Shown piece after piece: positions 49,459-61,300 of a stretch of 64,000 bases of DNA. A program made the position numbers and the translations under genes. Source of the DNA: Catenovulum sediminis (lineage in GTDB: Bacteria; Pseudomonadota; Gammaproteobacteria; Enterobacterales; Alteromonadaceae); contig NZ_CP041660.1 of NCBI RefSeq assembly GCF_007289895.1, positions 372,001-436,000 of the forward strand, written 5' to 3'. The notes under the pieces were generated by a model that was given only the letters and a program-made list of their open reading frames with translations, had not been told where the DNA came from and did not search any database. The stretch's first letter is position 1. Each line of letters starts with the position of its first letter.

Positions 49459-52128
49459 TTAAGCGTAAAGTGGGTTAAGTTTTTCTGGATCAATATTGAA
49501 TTTTGCAATCGCTTCAGAAACGACTTTCTTTTCAATCTCGCCACGTTTTGCCAACTCATACAAAGAAGCAACCACGATATAATGTTCGTTCACTTCAAAG
49601 TGAATTCTTAAGTTTTCACGGCTATCAGAGCGGCCAAAACCATCTGTCCCTAATACACGATATTCAGTTGGTACAAAACCACGGATTTGATCTGCATACT
49701 GCTTCATATAATCCGTTACAGCAATTGTTGGGCCTTTGCTATCTTTAAGCACTTGAGTTACATAAGGCACTTTTTCTTCTGCTTCAGGATGCAGCATGTT
49801 GAAGCGCTCACAATCTAAACCATCACGCGCTAACTCATTAAACGATGTTGCAGAATAAACATCCGCACTGATATTGTAATCTTCCGCTAGAATTTTAGCT
49901 GCAGATCTGGCGCGCTCTAAAATAACACCGGATGATAATAGGTTGACAGACGCTTTCGCTTTTTTCGCATCAACTGTCTCTAACTTGTAGATACCTTTTT
50001 TGATGCCTTCTTCCACACCTTCTGGCATCGGTAACTGAACATAGTTTTCGTTCATTACTGTCAAGTAGTAGAAAACATTTTCGTTATTATCGTACATACG
50101 CTTAATGCCGTCTTGTACAATAACTGCAATCTCATAACCATAGGTTGGATCGTACGTAATACAGTTTGGTACAGTACCAAAATGTAAATGCGAATGACCA
50201 TCTTCGTGTTGCAGACCTTCACCATTAAGTGTTGTACGACCCGCAGTACCACCAATTAAGAAACCTCGAGCCTGTAAATCACCAGCGGCCCAAACTAAAT
50301 CCCCTACCCGTTGGAAACCAAACATCGAGTAGTAGATATAGAAAGGAATCATAGGTAAATCTGAGTGCGAGTATGAAGTCGCAGCAGAAACCCAAGAAGC
50401 CATTGAACCTAATTCGTTAATACCTTCCTGTAGTACCTGACCTTTTTTATCTTCACGATAGTAAGCAACTTGATCCGCATCTTGTGGCGTATATTTTTGA
50501 CCTTCATGCGCATAAATACCGACCTGACGGAATAAACCTTCCATACCAAAGGTACGTGCTTCGTCTGGAATAATAGGTACGATATTCTTGCCGATTTTTT
50601 TATCTTTTAATAAAGCGGTCAAAACACGGACAAAAGCCATAGTGGTTGAAATTTCACGACCTTTAGACCCATCTGTAGTCGCTTTAAATGCGTCTAATGC
50701 AGGCACTTCTAATTTAACAGATGAATTTTCACGACGCACCGGCATAGTGCCACCTAATGCTTCCCGGCGACTCATCATGTACTTGTATTCAGGACTATTT
50801 TCAGGGAATCGATAATAAGGTAAATTTTCTAACTCTTCATCTGATACAGGTACGTTAAAACGATCGCGCATATAACGAATCGCATCTAAATCCATTTTCT
50901 TAACACCGTGTGCGATGTTTTTACCTTCAGCCGCTTCACCCATACCATAGCCTTTTACGGTTTTAGCTAAGATAACTGAAGGGCGGCCTTTGGTTGCTTT
51001 CGCTTTAGCGTATGCCGCATAAACTTTAACCGGATCGTGACCACCACGGTTTAAGCGCCAGATATCATCATCTGACATATTGGCAACCATTTCTTTTAAT
51101 TCAGGATATTTACCGAAGAAATGCTCACGTGTAAATGCACCACCTTTCGCTTTAAAGTTTTGGTATTCACCATCAACGGTTTCATCCATTAACTTTTGCA
51201 TTAAGCCATTTACATCTTTTTGGAATAATGGATCCCAATAGCGCCCCCAAACGACTTTAGTCACATCCCAGCCTGCGCCGCGGAATGTACCTTCTAGTTC
51301 TTGGATGATTTTGCCGTTACCACGTACTGGACCATCCAAACGCTGCAAGTTACAGTTTACAACAAACACTAAATTGTCTAACTCTTCGCGTGAAGCAAGG
51401 CCGATTGCACCTAAAGATTCTGGCTCATCGATTTCACCGTCACCTAAATAACAATATACAGTTTGCTCAGAACAATCTTTTAACCCACGGTCAGTTAAAT
51501 ATTTTAAGAAGCGAGCCATGTAAATAGCTTGCATTGGACCTAAGCCCATAGAAACCGTAGGGAACTGCCAATAATCAGGCATTAACTTTGGATGAGGATA
51601 AGAAGATAGACCATCAGCGAAAGCTTCCTGACGGAAGTTGTCTAATTGCGCTTCAGTAAAACGGCCTTCTACAAAAGAACGAGCATAAATACCCGGAGAA
51701 ATATGACCTTGGAAATAAACTAAATCACCACCGTCTTTTTCGTTCGGTGCACGGAAAAAGTGGTTAAAGCCCACATCATACAACATCGCAGAAGACTGGA
51801 AGCTAGAGATATGGCCCCCTAACTCTAAGTCTTTCTTAGACGCACGAACAACCATCATCATAGCGTTCCAGCGTATCACGGCTCGAATTCGAGCTTCCAA
51901 TTCAGGATCACCCGGCATGGCAGGCTCCTGACCAGCAGGAATCGTGTTTTTGTACGCTGTAGTGGCATCAAATGGTAAGTGAGCACCATTACGGCGAGAT
52001 GTTTCGATCATCTGCTCAATTAAATAATGCGCTCTTTCTGGGCCTTCATTTTCAAGTACAGATTCAATCGAATCAATCCAATCATGTGTTTCGATTGGAT
52101 CTACATCGTGATTAAGGACGTCAGACAT
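49459..52128 (-). CDS. aceE: Pyruvate dehydrogenase E1 component, homodimeric type
   Basis: The 889-residue thiamine diphosphate enzyme decarboxylates pyruvate and transfers the acetyl group to E2. The ThDP-binding stretch starts YCYLGDGEIDEPESLGAIGL and ends with FVVNCNLQRLDGPVRGNGKI; the transketolase-like middle and C-terminal domains follow (PIIPDEARTFGMEGLFRQVG). The length is standard. AAGGA precedes the ATG; a 63-bp gap separates it from pdhR. Confidence 0.98.
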   Translation of the reverse strand: MSDVLNHDVDPIETHDWIDSIESVLENEGPERAHYLIEQMIETSRRNGAHLPFDATTAYKNTIPAGQEPAMPGDPELEARIRAVIRWNAMMMVVRASKKDLELGGHISSFQSSAMLYDVGFNHFFRAPNEKDGGDLVYFQGHISPGIYARSFVEGRFTEAQLDNFRQEAFADGLSSYPHPKLMPDYWQFPTVSMGLGPMQAIYMARFLKYLTDRGLKDCSEQTVYCYLGDGEIDEPESLGAIGLASREELDNLVFVVNCNLQRLDGPVRGNGKIIQELEGTFRGAGWDVTKVVWGRYWDPLFQKDVNGLMQKLMDETVDGEYQNFKAKGGAFTREHFFGKYPELKEMVANMSDDDIWRLNRGGHDPVKVYAAYAKAKATKGRPSVILAKTVKGYGMGEAAEGKNIAHGVKKMDLDAIRYMRDRFNVPVSDEELENLPYYRFPENSPEYKYMMSRREALGGTMPVRRENSSVKLEVPALDAFKATTDGSKGREISTTMAFVRVLTALLKDKKIGKNIVPIIPDEARTFGMEGLFRQVGIYAHEGQKYTPQDADQVAYYREDKKGQVLQEGINELGSMASWVSAATSYSHSDLPMIPFYIYYSMFGFQRVGDLVWAAGDLQARGFLIGGTAGRTTLNGEGLQHEDGHSHLHFGTVPNCITYDPTYGYEIAVIVQDGIKRMYDNNENVFYYLTVMNENYVQLPMPEGVEEGIKKGIYKLETVDAKKAKASVNLLSSGVILERARSAAKILAEDYNISADVYSATSFNELARDGLDCERFNMLHPEAEEKVPYVTQVLKDSKGPTIAVTDYMKQYADQIRGFVPTEYRVLGTDGFGRSDSRENLRIHFEVNEHYIVVASLYELAKRGEIEKKVVSEAIAKFNIDPEKLNPLYA

Positions 52129-52191
52129 ATTGTTTTCCTTTATCGTTAGGCCGGCAAAGGGTTAATCTAACCTCTGCTCATCTTAGCCAAT

Positions 52192-52956
52192 CTAGTGTTT
52201 TAGTTCTTTTTGCACGCGACGCATAGCGCGCTGCAATCGGTTTTCTTCTTGCCCTAATTGAAGTAACGACTCTTCAATAAATGACAAATGATGATGAGAC
52301 GCTAACCGTGCTGCTTCTGGATCACGGGCTAGAATCGCCACCATCAATGAATCTCTGTGTTTATCCAAACTTTCTAGTATTTCGGGTTTGGTCGATAAAA
52401 TCTCTATATTCTGTGCAATATTCTTTTTAATTAAAACAGCCATCCCCTGTACCAAATGCACAATCACTAAATTGTGTGATGCTTCAGCTATGGCGAGGTA
52501 AAAGTCATATAGAGATTCAACCTGGTCGGAGATTTTGGATTGACCTTGCTTTTGCGTCAACTCAAAACCTTCTTTTATTTGTTTAAAATCAGCTTCTGTA
52601 CCTCTTAACGCGGCATAATATGCAGAAATACCTTCTAAAGCATGGCGAAACTCTAATAAATCAAACTGTGTTTCAGGGTTTGACGAAATAAGTTGAAAAA
52701 GCGGATCGGCCAACGCGCTTTGTAATTGGTTGTGCACGTACGTGCCCCCACCTTGTCGACGATAAACCAAACCTTTAGCTTCTAGCTTCTGAATGGCTTC
52801 TCGTAACGATGGTCTTGAGACATCAAATTGTTTGGCTAACTCACGCTCAGGCGGTAGCTTTTGGCCCGGTAATAAGCTACCTTCCAAAATCATAGTTTCC
52901 AATTGTTGTAAGATAGCATCCGCTAATTTTGGTTGACGTATTTTTTGATAACTCAT
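52192..52956 (-). CDS. pdhR: Pyruvate dehydrogenase complex repressor PdhR
   Basis: The 254-residue GntR/FadR-type regulator senses pyruvate. The winged HTH (about 8-75) shows LPPERELAKQFDVSRPSLRE and YRRQGGGTYV; the FCD ligand domain follows (about 90-240) with FLLEFRHALEG-like DLLEFRHALEGISAYYA. A perfect PdhR-type palindrome lies 17 bases upstream of its start, so it controls itself and aceEF-lpdA. Confidence 0.96.
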   Translation of the reverse strand: MSYQKIRQPKLADAILQQLETMILEGSLLPGQKLPPERELAKQFDVSRPSLREAIQKLEAKGLVYRRQGGGTYVHNQLQSALADPLFQLISSNPETQFDLLEFRHALEGISAYYAALRGTEADFKQIKEGFELTQKQGQSKISDQVESLYDFYLAIAEASHNLVIVHLVQGMAVLIKKNIAQNIEILSTKPEILESLDKHRDSLMVAILARDPEAARLASHHHLSFIEESLLQLGQEENRLQRAMRRVQKELKH

Positions 52957-52973
52957 TATTTTTCACAAAGGAT

Positions 52974-52990
52974 AATTGGTAATACCAATT
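52974..52990. promoter_or_regulatory. PdhR operator
   Basis: AATTGGT-AAT-ACCAATT is a perfect inverted repeat and matches the known PdhR box (AATTGGTnnnACCAATT). It lies between the probable pdhR promoter and the start codon, so bound PdhR would block the operon until pyruvate rises. Confidence 0.92.
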
Positions 52991-53001
52991 TATGGGCAAA
53001 T

Positions 53002-53030
53002 ACCATATCAGAAGGGGCCAGCTGTGTAAA
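53002..53030 (-). promoter_or_regulatory. Probable pdhR-aceEF-lpdA promoter
   Basis: A -35 TTTACA (53030-53025) and a -10 TATGGT (53007-53002) are spaced by 17 bases on the minus strand. Transcription would start near 52995, so the PdhR operator would lie over the start site. Moderate match to consensus. Confidence 0.5.
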
Positions 53031-53086
53031 TCAATGTGTACTATTTTTGTAGTTTATATATACAGGTGTGACCTGTTTGGGAGGCT

Positions 53087-55300
53087 CTATTTTCTTGCAT
53101 GTTTCATTACACCATCCCAATCTGCAGGTAGATTTTCTTGGCGCAGCTGATCAATTCGCTTGAGATATAATTGATAAACCTGAATGCTTAGCAACTTTTG
53201 CTCAAGCAATTGACTAAACATCTTAGTTGCTTTGTCCCAATCACGTTTAAAATAAGCATCAATACCTTCTTGATGAAGCGTTAAAAATTGTTCATGCAGT
53301 GAGCTTAAATCTTGCTGTATCCCAATCGGTTCATAAATGTTAACAGCGTTATCTTTGCCAACAACCTTAACTTTATCGATATGCCGAAAAGCAATGTTTG
53401 AGCAGCGCTCCATTGTAGTATCCGAAACTAATATGCTCACACCATAAAATTTAGTCAGGCCCTCTAAGCGGGAACCCAAGTTTACCGAGTCACCTAATAC
53501 GGTATAAGAGCGACGATATACAGATCCCATATCTCCTACATTCATAGGTCCAGTTGAAATGCCAGTGCCTGTTTTAATTGCGGGCCAACCTTTCGCTTGA
53601 AATTCTACGCTTAAACTATCTGTTTCAGCTTGCATAATTAACGCAGTATGAACTGCATTTTCAGCATGCTTATCATCATCTAAAGGCGCATTCCAAAAGG
53701 CCATCACCATATCACCTACATATTTATCTATGGTGCCACGGTGATCGAAAATGACTTTGGTGACGACAGAGAAATATCGATTTAAATACTCGCTTAACTC
53801 TTCAGGCGTAAACTGCTCAGAAATACTGGTAAAACTTCTTACATCGGTAAATAGCACTGTCATATCTCGCTTTTCACTTTTCAGTTCAAGCTCTTTGCCT
53901 GCCTTCATCAGTTTGTCTAAATACGCAGGTGGCACATATTGGCCAAACATGTTCTTTATCTGTTTTCGATTGCTTGCTTCATTAAAATAGCCCGTTGTAC
54001 TGTAATAAATAGCATGCGTCAGAATCAGTAGAATCAGGATCAAATAAGGTAAGCTCACATTGTACTGACTCCATAAATACCAGTTTAATGCAATATGTGC
54101 AGCCAGCATGACCCCCGCAAACATCACGATCACAGTGGGCCCTTGCCGAGGTATTACGATAGCCAGCAATATGCCTGTTAATATAACTAAAATCAAAGAA
54201 ATGGCTTCAGTTTCACCCGGTTGAAATGGCATATATTCGGGGTGTAATAATGACTCAAATACATTGGCATGTACTTCAACCCCAGGGTATTGGTTGCCCA
54301 CTGGGGTTGCTCTAAGATCGGCTAGACCAACCGCTGATGTGCCAACAAAGACAACTGTGCCAGCCAACTCTTCCATCCCAACCCGACCTGTCATGACATC
54401 GGTCGCTGAATAATAAGGGAAACTCCCTTGCTTGCCTTTGTAGGGTATCAGTATCTGGCCATACTCATCTGTTTCTATCCAAGTATCAGCTATCTTAACT
54501 GCCTGAAACATTTCAATACTGCCCTGGCGGTAGACTCGTGTTTCAATTTCGTCTGATAAGGTATATATACGTGCAGTCTCTAATGCCAACGAAGGATACA
54601 GCTTGTCTTGATAACGAGCGACCAAAGCCGCTTTTCTGATAAACCCATCTTGTTCGCCAATTGCATTAATAAAGCCTCCACCCGAGGCTGAAGATTGTAA
54701 AGATTGAATATTCGCAATAACCGCCTGAAATTGGCGTACATATGCCTTGCTATTTTCTGTGGGTTGCCAAATAAGAGGCGATTCAGGTAGGTGACCAATA
54801 GCCAACTGAGCTTCATCATGCATTAAAAAACCTAACACAACCTCGGCATCTTGCAAACTGTTGGCAAGCCGGATATCAGCGTCTACTTGGGTTTTGACTT
54901 GCTGTAAATAATGAGCAACTGGTTCATCCATGTCTGGCAACTGCTGACTAAGCTGCGCAATTAGATTTTCTTCAGGCTCAGCAAAAAATATATCAAACGC
55001 CGCGACGATGACGCCTGCGGCCATTAATGTATCAACCAATTCAGCTAGTTTAGCGCGCGACCAAGGGAAACGACCTTGCTCACGCATACTTTTTTCATCG
55101 ATATCAATAATAACAACCCGCTCTGCCACTTTACGTGGAACCGCGGGCAATGTCGCGTTTAAACGAATGTCGTACAATATACCTTCTAATCGATTAAGTG
55201 TATTTTGCACCCCACTTAGCTGTGAATAAGGCAAAACAACAAAGATTGCTGTTAACAACATGCCCATCACAAAATCTTGAGAAAATACCCTTTTTAACAT
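53087..55300 (-). CDS. CHASE2-sensor adenylate cyclase, class III
   Basis: The 737-residue membrane protein has an N-terminal membrane helix, a periplasmic CHASE2 domain (about 35-345; VVIIDIDEKSMREQGRFPWS), three membrane helices (about 355-440) and a class III cyclase domain. Metal Asp residues lie in TDVRSFTSISEQ (about 484) and IDKYVGDMVMAFW (about 525), with the substrate Thr in YTVLGDSVNLGSRLEG and catalytic Asn/Arg in the same segment, so it should make cAMP. A TPR-like tail follows. It starts 15 bases after the stop of the giant repeat protein, suggesting joint expression. Confidence 0.92.
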   Translation of the reverse strand: MLKRVFSQDFVMGMLLTAIFVVLPYSQLSGVQNTLNRLEGILYDIRLNATLPAVPRKVAERVVIIDIDEKSMREQGRFPWSRAKLAELVDTLMAAGVIVAAFDIFFAEPEENLIAQLSQQLPDMDEPVAHYLQQVKTQVDADIRLANSLQDAEVVLGFLMHDEAQLAIGHLPESPLIWQPTENSKAYVRQFQAVIANIQSLQSSASGGGFINAIGEQDGFIRKAALVARYQDKLYPSLALETARIYTLSDEIETRVYRQGSIEMFQAVKIADTWIETDEYGQILIPYKGKQGSFPYYSATDVMTGRVGMEELAGTVVFVGTSAVGLADLRATPVGNQYPGVEVHANVFESLLHPEYMPFQPGETEAISLILVILTGILLAIVIPRQGPTVIVMFAGVMLAAHIALNWYLWSQYNVSLPYLILILLILTHAIYYSTTGYFNEASNRKQIKNMFGQYVPPAYLDKLMKAGKELELKSEKRDMTVLFTDVRSFTSISEQFTPEELSEYLNRYFSVVTKVIFDHRGTIDKYVGDMVMAFWNAPLDDDKHAENAVHTALIMQAETDSLSVEFQAKGWPAIKTGTGISTGPMNVGDMGSVYRRSYTVLGDSVNLGSRLEGLTKFYGVSILVSDTTMERCSNIAFRHIDKVKVVGKDNAVNIYEPIGIQQDLSSLHEQFLTLHQEGIDAYFKRDWDKATKMFSQLLEQKLLSIQVYQLYLKRIDQLRQENLPADWDGVMKHARK

Positions 55301-55315
55301 TATGTCTTGTTATTA

Positions 55316-58300
55316 CTATTGTTCGATACCATCTTCCCAGAATCCGTATTTGAATATGATCAAGTTCTTATCTTGTAAGGTTGAGTCACAATAGCCTGTC
55401 ACTATAACCTCTTGATCATTTAACAAGGTCATGGCATTGAACGTTTCATTATTACTGCAACCACTGGCTTCAAAGTAGCCATTATTGTTAAAGAACGAAT
55501 CTAATAAACCACTTGGTTTAATCCGCGCCAGTAGCCCTTCTCGACCCGCTAAGCTTTCTCCATAGCCAGCAATTATAAGCTCTTGATTACTATCCAGCAG
55601 CGCATCATAAGCATACGAGTTTTGCGCAGCACTAGACAGTGTATAAATCGCTTTTCCGTCACCTGAAAAACTGGTTATCGCTGAACCTGTATTATCATAC
55701 TTCATGACAGATACCTGATTCACCAAACCTGAAACATTACCCACAACAATCAAGTTGTCGCTGCTATCCAGCAGAATTTTGCTCGCAGAATCATTGTTTG
55801 CAAGCAGCATATCTACTACCAGAGTACCACTGGCAGCAAATGTAGCATCTAACAATCCAGCTGGCGTATATTTATGTATCAAGTGATCTTTATCGATAAA
55901 TGTGTAAGCACCTGCGGCAAAAATAGCGCCATTTGAATCAATGGCAACACTCAAATATTCATCAGTATCTTCACCTTCTATGTAACCATAGTTTGTGAAT
56001 TCAGCAATTGCTGCATCATAACTATCATCGTCGGTATCTAAGCTGCCGTCTGGATTAACGCGCATGATAAATGATTTCGTCGTACTACCATTTTCAGTGC
56101 GACCGACAGCCACAACTTTTTCATTTGCATCTAATACCGCGGATTCGAGATAAACATCATCGCTGCCACTAAAATCGGTTGTTGACATAAACCCAACACC
56201 CGCAAAGCTGGTATCCAACTCGCCGTCAGCTGTAGTACGGGCAATAAATCCTTCTACATCCCCAACGGGGTTTTCAATATAACCAAACAGCAAGACTTTA
56301 CCATCACTTTGTTCAAGCATTCCGGTTACGGTTTGTCCAAACGTAAAGGATAATTGGCGATAACCATTATAACCAAATGCACTATCTAGAGTGCCACCTG
56401 TTAAATAACGGCTTAAAACCAAGCTATCGTAACTACCATCGTTGACTCGCGACGCTAGCAATATTTTGCCGGCGTGGGTACTATTTTTCAGCTCTAAAAC
56501 AGTAACCCCTTCATCAACTGAATTTGATGATGTTTTATTAATAACTCTTTTTCCGTTGGTCGAGAACTCGTCATACAATTCTCCCGCATCATCATTACCG
56601 CCTTCAATCGCCATCATGATAACCTTGCTGTCACCTACATCATCTTTGTAGCCCGCGACCCAAGCCGTATCATTGCTGTCAACAGATAAAGTGTGTGCGT
56701 AACTTGGATCTGAATTAAAGGCTGTTTTTATATAACCTGAACCACTTGCATAGGTGGTATCTAGCACTGCAGTAAGTGAATTTAAGCGTGCAGCAAACAT
56801 TTTATAATTGCCGTCGTATAAATAACCTGACGCGTAGATATTTGGGCTAGCATATTCGATGCCTGTAATTTGCGAATAGCCAGTGCCACTGCCCGCATCA
56901 CCATCAAAATCATACAGCGCCATTCCATCTGCATCAACTGTGCTTACCAGAGCCCCTGAATTGTCAACTGCAATGATGGCGGCTTCTTTTTGCCCATTGG
57001 CCAGTAGGGTATAGCCACCGGCAAAAGCGGTGAAATTAGATTCCGTTTTACCGCCTATTGCTAACATCACGTCATCTCGCCCTTGTGATTCGATATCGAT
57101 TATCACTGGGTTACCATTATTAAATGTCGCTATATCGAGTCCATCTTTATCAATATGTTTGAAAAATACATCTTTATCTCCGGCTGCGGATACCAGCGAG
57201 CCTGTAATGATTTTTTTATCGCCATCAATTTTGGCAATTGCAGTTGCTTCGTCATCTAATGACAATCCACCAATATCAATGTACATCGGAGATGCGGTAT
57301 CAATCACCAACGAAGCATCCAACTCAATCATCATCATGTCATCGGTTGTTGTGCGTTTTCTACCCACTGCAAAGAAGTTAGAACCATCATAAACCATATC
57401 ATTGACGGATAGATCTGAATTTTCATTTGTGCAGGAAACGCCATTAATACCATTATCAGTTTGCAATTCACCGTTACCATTGATCTCAATGAAACAAATT
57501 TCTGTGTGCTGACCATCAAACCGATTGATGGCTAAATAATACTTACCGCCCTTTTCAGCAATGGCTTTAGCCTCTTCATCAGCACCAAGATCAATCACCA
57601 GTTCACCCGCATTGCCAAACCCACTATCCACTGATCCATTTTTGTGATAGGCATACATGTAAATATCACGGTCATAATTCTCTACCGAGCCGACAAAATA
57701 AATTTTATCGCCATCTCTAATTGAATCGTAAACTATGGAATCTGTATTTTCACCCGTCAGCTCTATACCCTGAGTACCAGAGGTACCAAAAGTGGCTCTT
57801 TGCACCGGAATTTGTGGCTCTAATACATCCGTAATATTCACGGTTATGGTCGCGACATCAGACATACTCGGAGAGCCATTATCGGTTGCATCGATAGACA
57901 ATGAATGAACTGTCTGTAGTTCAAAGTTAAATGGCGTTGCACCATTGACGGTAATTTCGCCCGTTGTGCTGTTGATATTAAACAAGCCGGTATCACCACC
58001 AATTAAACTGTAAGTTATGGCATTGTTTTCTAGATCGCTTGCGTTAACATTGCCAACTGATACGCCATTATTCGCATCTTCTGCTATCGAGAAAGTCGCA
58101 TCGTTGAAGTTAGGTGCATCATTGATTGGGTTGATGGTTAAAGAAACCGTAGCCTGCGCTGTACCACCATTTCCATCAGAAATTTGATAAGTGAAACTAT
58201 CATTACCAAAGACGTTGGCATTAGGTGTATAGACAAACGAACCGTCTGCATTCAAAGACAAGATGCCGTTTGAGACATTGACAAGCGGAGTTGTATTAAC

Positions 58301-61300
58301 CGTTAATGTATCACCATCTAAATCACTGTCATTATCTAACAAGTCATTGGCTGATGCGGCTTGTACTGATAAAACAACATCTTCATCCAGTGTGTATGCA
58401 TTGGCAATGGCACTTGGCGCATCATTGATAGGATTAACATTAATGACAACGGCTGCCTGATGTGAACCCCCATTCCCATCTAGGACCTGATAACTGAATG
58501 AATCGACTCCACTAAAGTTAGCATCCGGCGTATAGGTAAACAGACCATTTGCCGAAAGTGTCAGACTGCCACTCGCAACATCGACAATCGGCGTTGTATT
58601 AACCGTTAATGTATCATTGTCCACATCACTGTCATTGGCTAGTAATGATGTTGCCGCGTTTAAGACCAAATCTTCATCTATAGAATAAGTATCCCCATTG
58701 GCAACCGGTGTATCATTAATCGCATTAACCGTCACATTAACCTGCGCATTCGCGGTCCCTTGATTACCATCTGAAATACTATAGCTAATAATATCACTGC
58801 CGTTAAAGTTAGGGCTTGGAGAGTATTGTAACTGGCCGCTGACAATGCTAACGCTGCCGCTGGTTGCCGAAGCACTGCTAATACTAATCACATCACCATC
58901 CACATCAGAATCATTGCCCAGCACATCAATATTGATACTACTGTCTTCATCTAATGAAATCGTATCATTCACCGCAACTGGCGCATCATTTACTGCGTTA
59001 ATGGTTAATGCAACTGTCGAGTTCGCTGTGCCGCTATTACCATCAGATATGGTGTAACTTAAGCTATCCGTACCATTAAAATCGACAGGCGGTGTGTATT
59101 GCAATTGGTTATTGACCACAATCACATTGCCACTTGTGGCATTTGCACTGGTTATCGTTAATGTATCACCATCAATATCGGTGTCATTTGCTAATACATC
59201 GATATTGACAGTGGCATCCTCATCCAGTGCTAAGACATCGCTATTCGCCACCGGTGCATCATTGACAGGATTGATAGTGACATCAACTGAACCATTTGCA
59301 GTACCACCATTACTATCAGAGATTACATAACTAATGGTGTCATTGCCGTTGAAATTGACGGTTGGAAGATAAGTAATTTTGTTGTTTACAATCGAAACAC
59401 TGCCACTGCTCGCATTAACAGAGGTCAATGACAATACATCGCCATCTACATCGGTATCGTTCAATATGGCATCAATAATAATAGATGTATCTTCATCACC
59501 TGCCGCGCTATCAACGACTGCAACCGGATTATCATTAATAGGATTAATACTGATAGTAACCGTTCCATTCGCAGTGGCCCCATTACCATCGGTGATACTA
59601 TAGCTAATACTATCGACGGCGTTGGAGTTTAACGCAGGTGTGAATTGTAATTGATTGCCAGAAATGACAACTGTACCTATTGATGCACTCGCAGTGCTTA
59701 TACTTAGGCTATCACCATCGATATCAGTGTCATTTGCCAAGGCGTCAATAATTAATAGTGTATCTTCATCGGTTGATACCGTATCGGCAGTGGCAACTGG
59801 ATTATCGTTCACCGCATTAATCGTGACTCCAACCGTGCTGTTTGCCGTTCCGCCGTTACCATCTGAAATTGAATAGGTCAGTGTATCCGCACCGACAAAG
59901 TTCAAATTCGGCGTATAAACCAGTTGGTTATTGACAATACTGACCGAACCATTACTGGCCCCTGCACTAACTATGGTTAATGCATCTCCGTCAATATCTG
60001 TGTCATTTGAGATAGCATCAATATTAATGACAGAATCTTCATTTGTGGTTACGGCATCGGTATTCGCTAGCGGGTTGTCGTTCACTGCATTGATTGTCAT
60101 CGCAACTGACGAATTTGCACTGCCGCCATTACCATCTGAAATGCTGTAACTTATTGAGTCAGTACCAAACTGGTTGCTTACTGGTGTATACAACAATTGA
60201 TTATCGACTATCGCAACATTTCCACTTACGGCACTTGCTGAGCTAATACTTATACTGTCACCATCAATATCAAAATCATTACTCAGTACATCTAAACTAA
60301 TGGCTGTATCTTCAGCGGTCGCGAAAGTATCCGGCGTTGCATTTGGGTTATCATTCACAGCATCTATGATTAAATTTACAAGGCTAGAATCTGCGCCACC
60401 ATTACCATCTGAGATACTGTAATTAATTGTCACACTGCCAATTACATTTGCCAAAGGTGTATATACCAGTTGACCATTGTCAATAATCACATTACCCGTA
60501 CTCGCTGTCGCACTGGTAATTGTCAGCGTATCGCCATCTACATCTAAATCGTTAGACAATACATCTATTGTAATAGATGTATCTTCGAGCGTATTCACAG
60601 CATCTGAAACAGCAACCGGACTATCATTTAAAGCATTAATATTGACCGTCAGGTTTCCGTTAACAGCGCCACCATTTCCATCTTCAACAGTATATGTGAC
60701 AACTGTTGGGGTCGTGCTGTCAGCTGCCGGGATAAACCGCACTTGGTTGCTGACGATACTGGCAACGCCTGTTGAACTGCTGACACTTGCAAGGGTTAAG
60801 CTATCCCCATCTACATCTGAGTCATTACTCAATACATTAACCGTAATTGCCGTATCTTCATTGGTTGTGACCGATTCATCCAATACCACAGGCACATCAT
60901 TCAGCGCGTTAACAGTGATATTTACACTGCCACTGGCACTACCGCCATTCCCGTCAGAAATGTCATAACTGATAGTAACGGCGCTGCTATCATTTAAAAC
61001 AGGAGTAAAGTCTAATTTATTATCAACAATACTTAATGTACCGCTAGAGCTGGTTGCTGTGGTAATGGTCAGCGCATCGTTTTCAACATCCGTATCGTTA
61101 GCAAGCACATCTATGGTAATTTGTGTATCTTCATCGACTGATACTGTATCTAACACAGCTACGGGATGATCATTTACAGGGTTAATGGTCAGATTGACGG
61201 TTGCTGTATCTGTACCGCCACTACCATCTGAGATTGTGTAATTAATGGTTGCACTGCCATTTGAATTTGCAACTGGCGTATAACTGATTTTATTGGCCGC

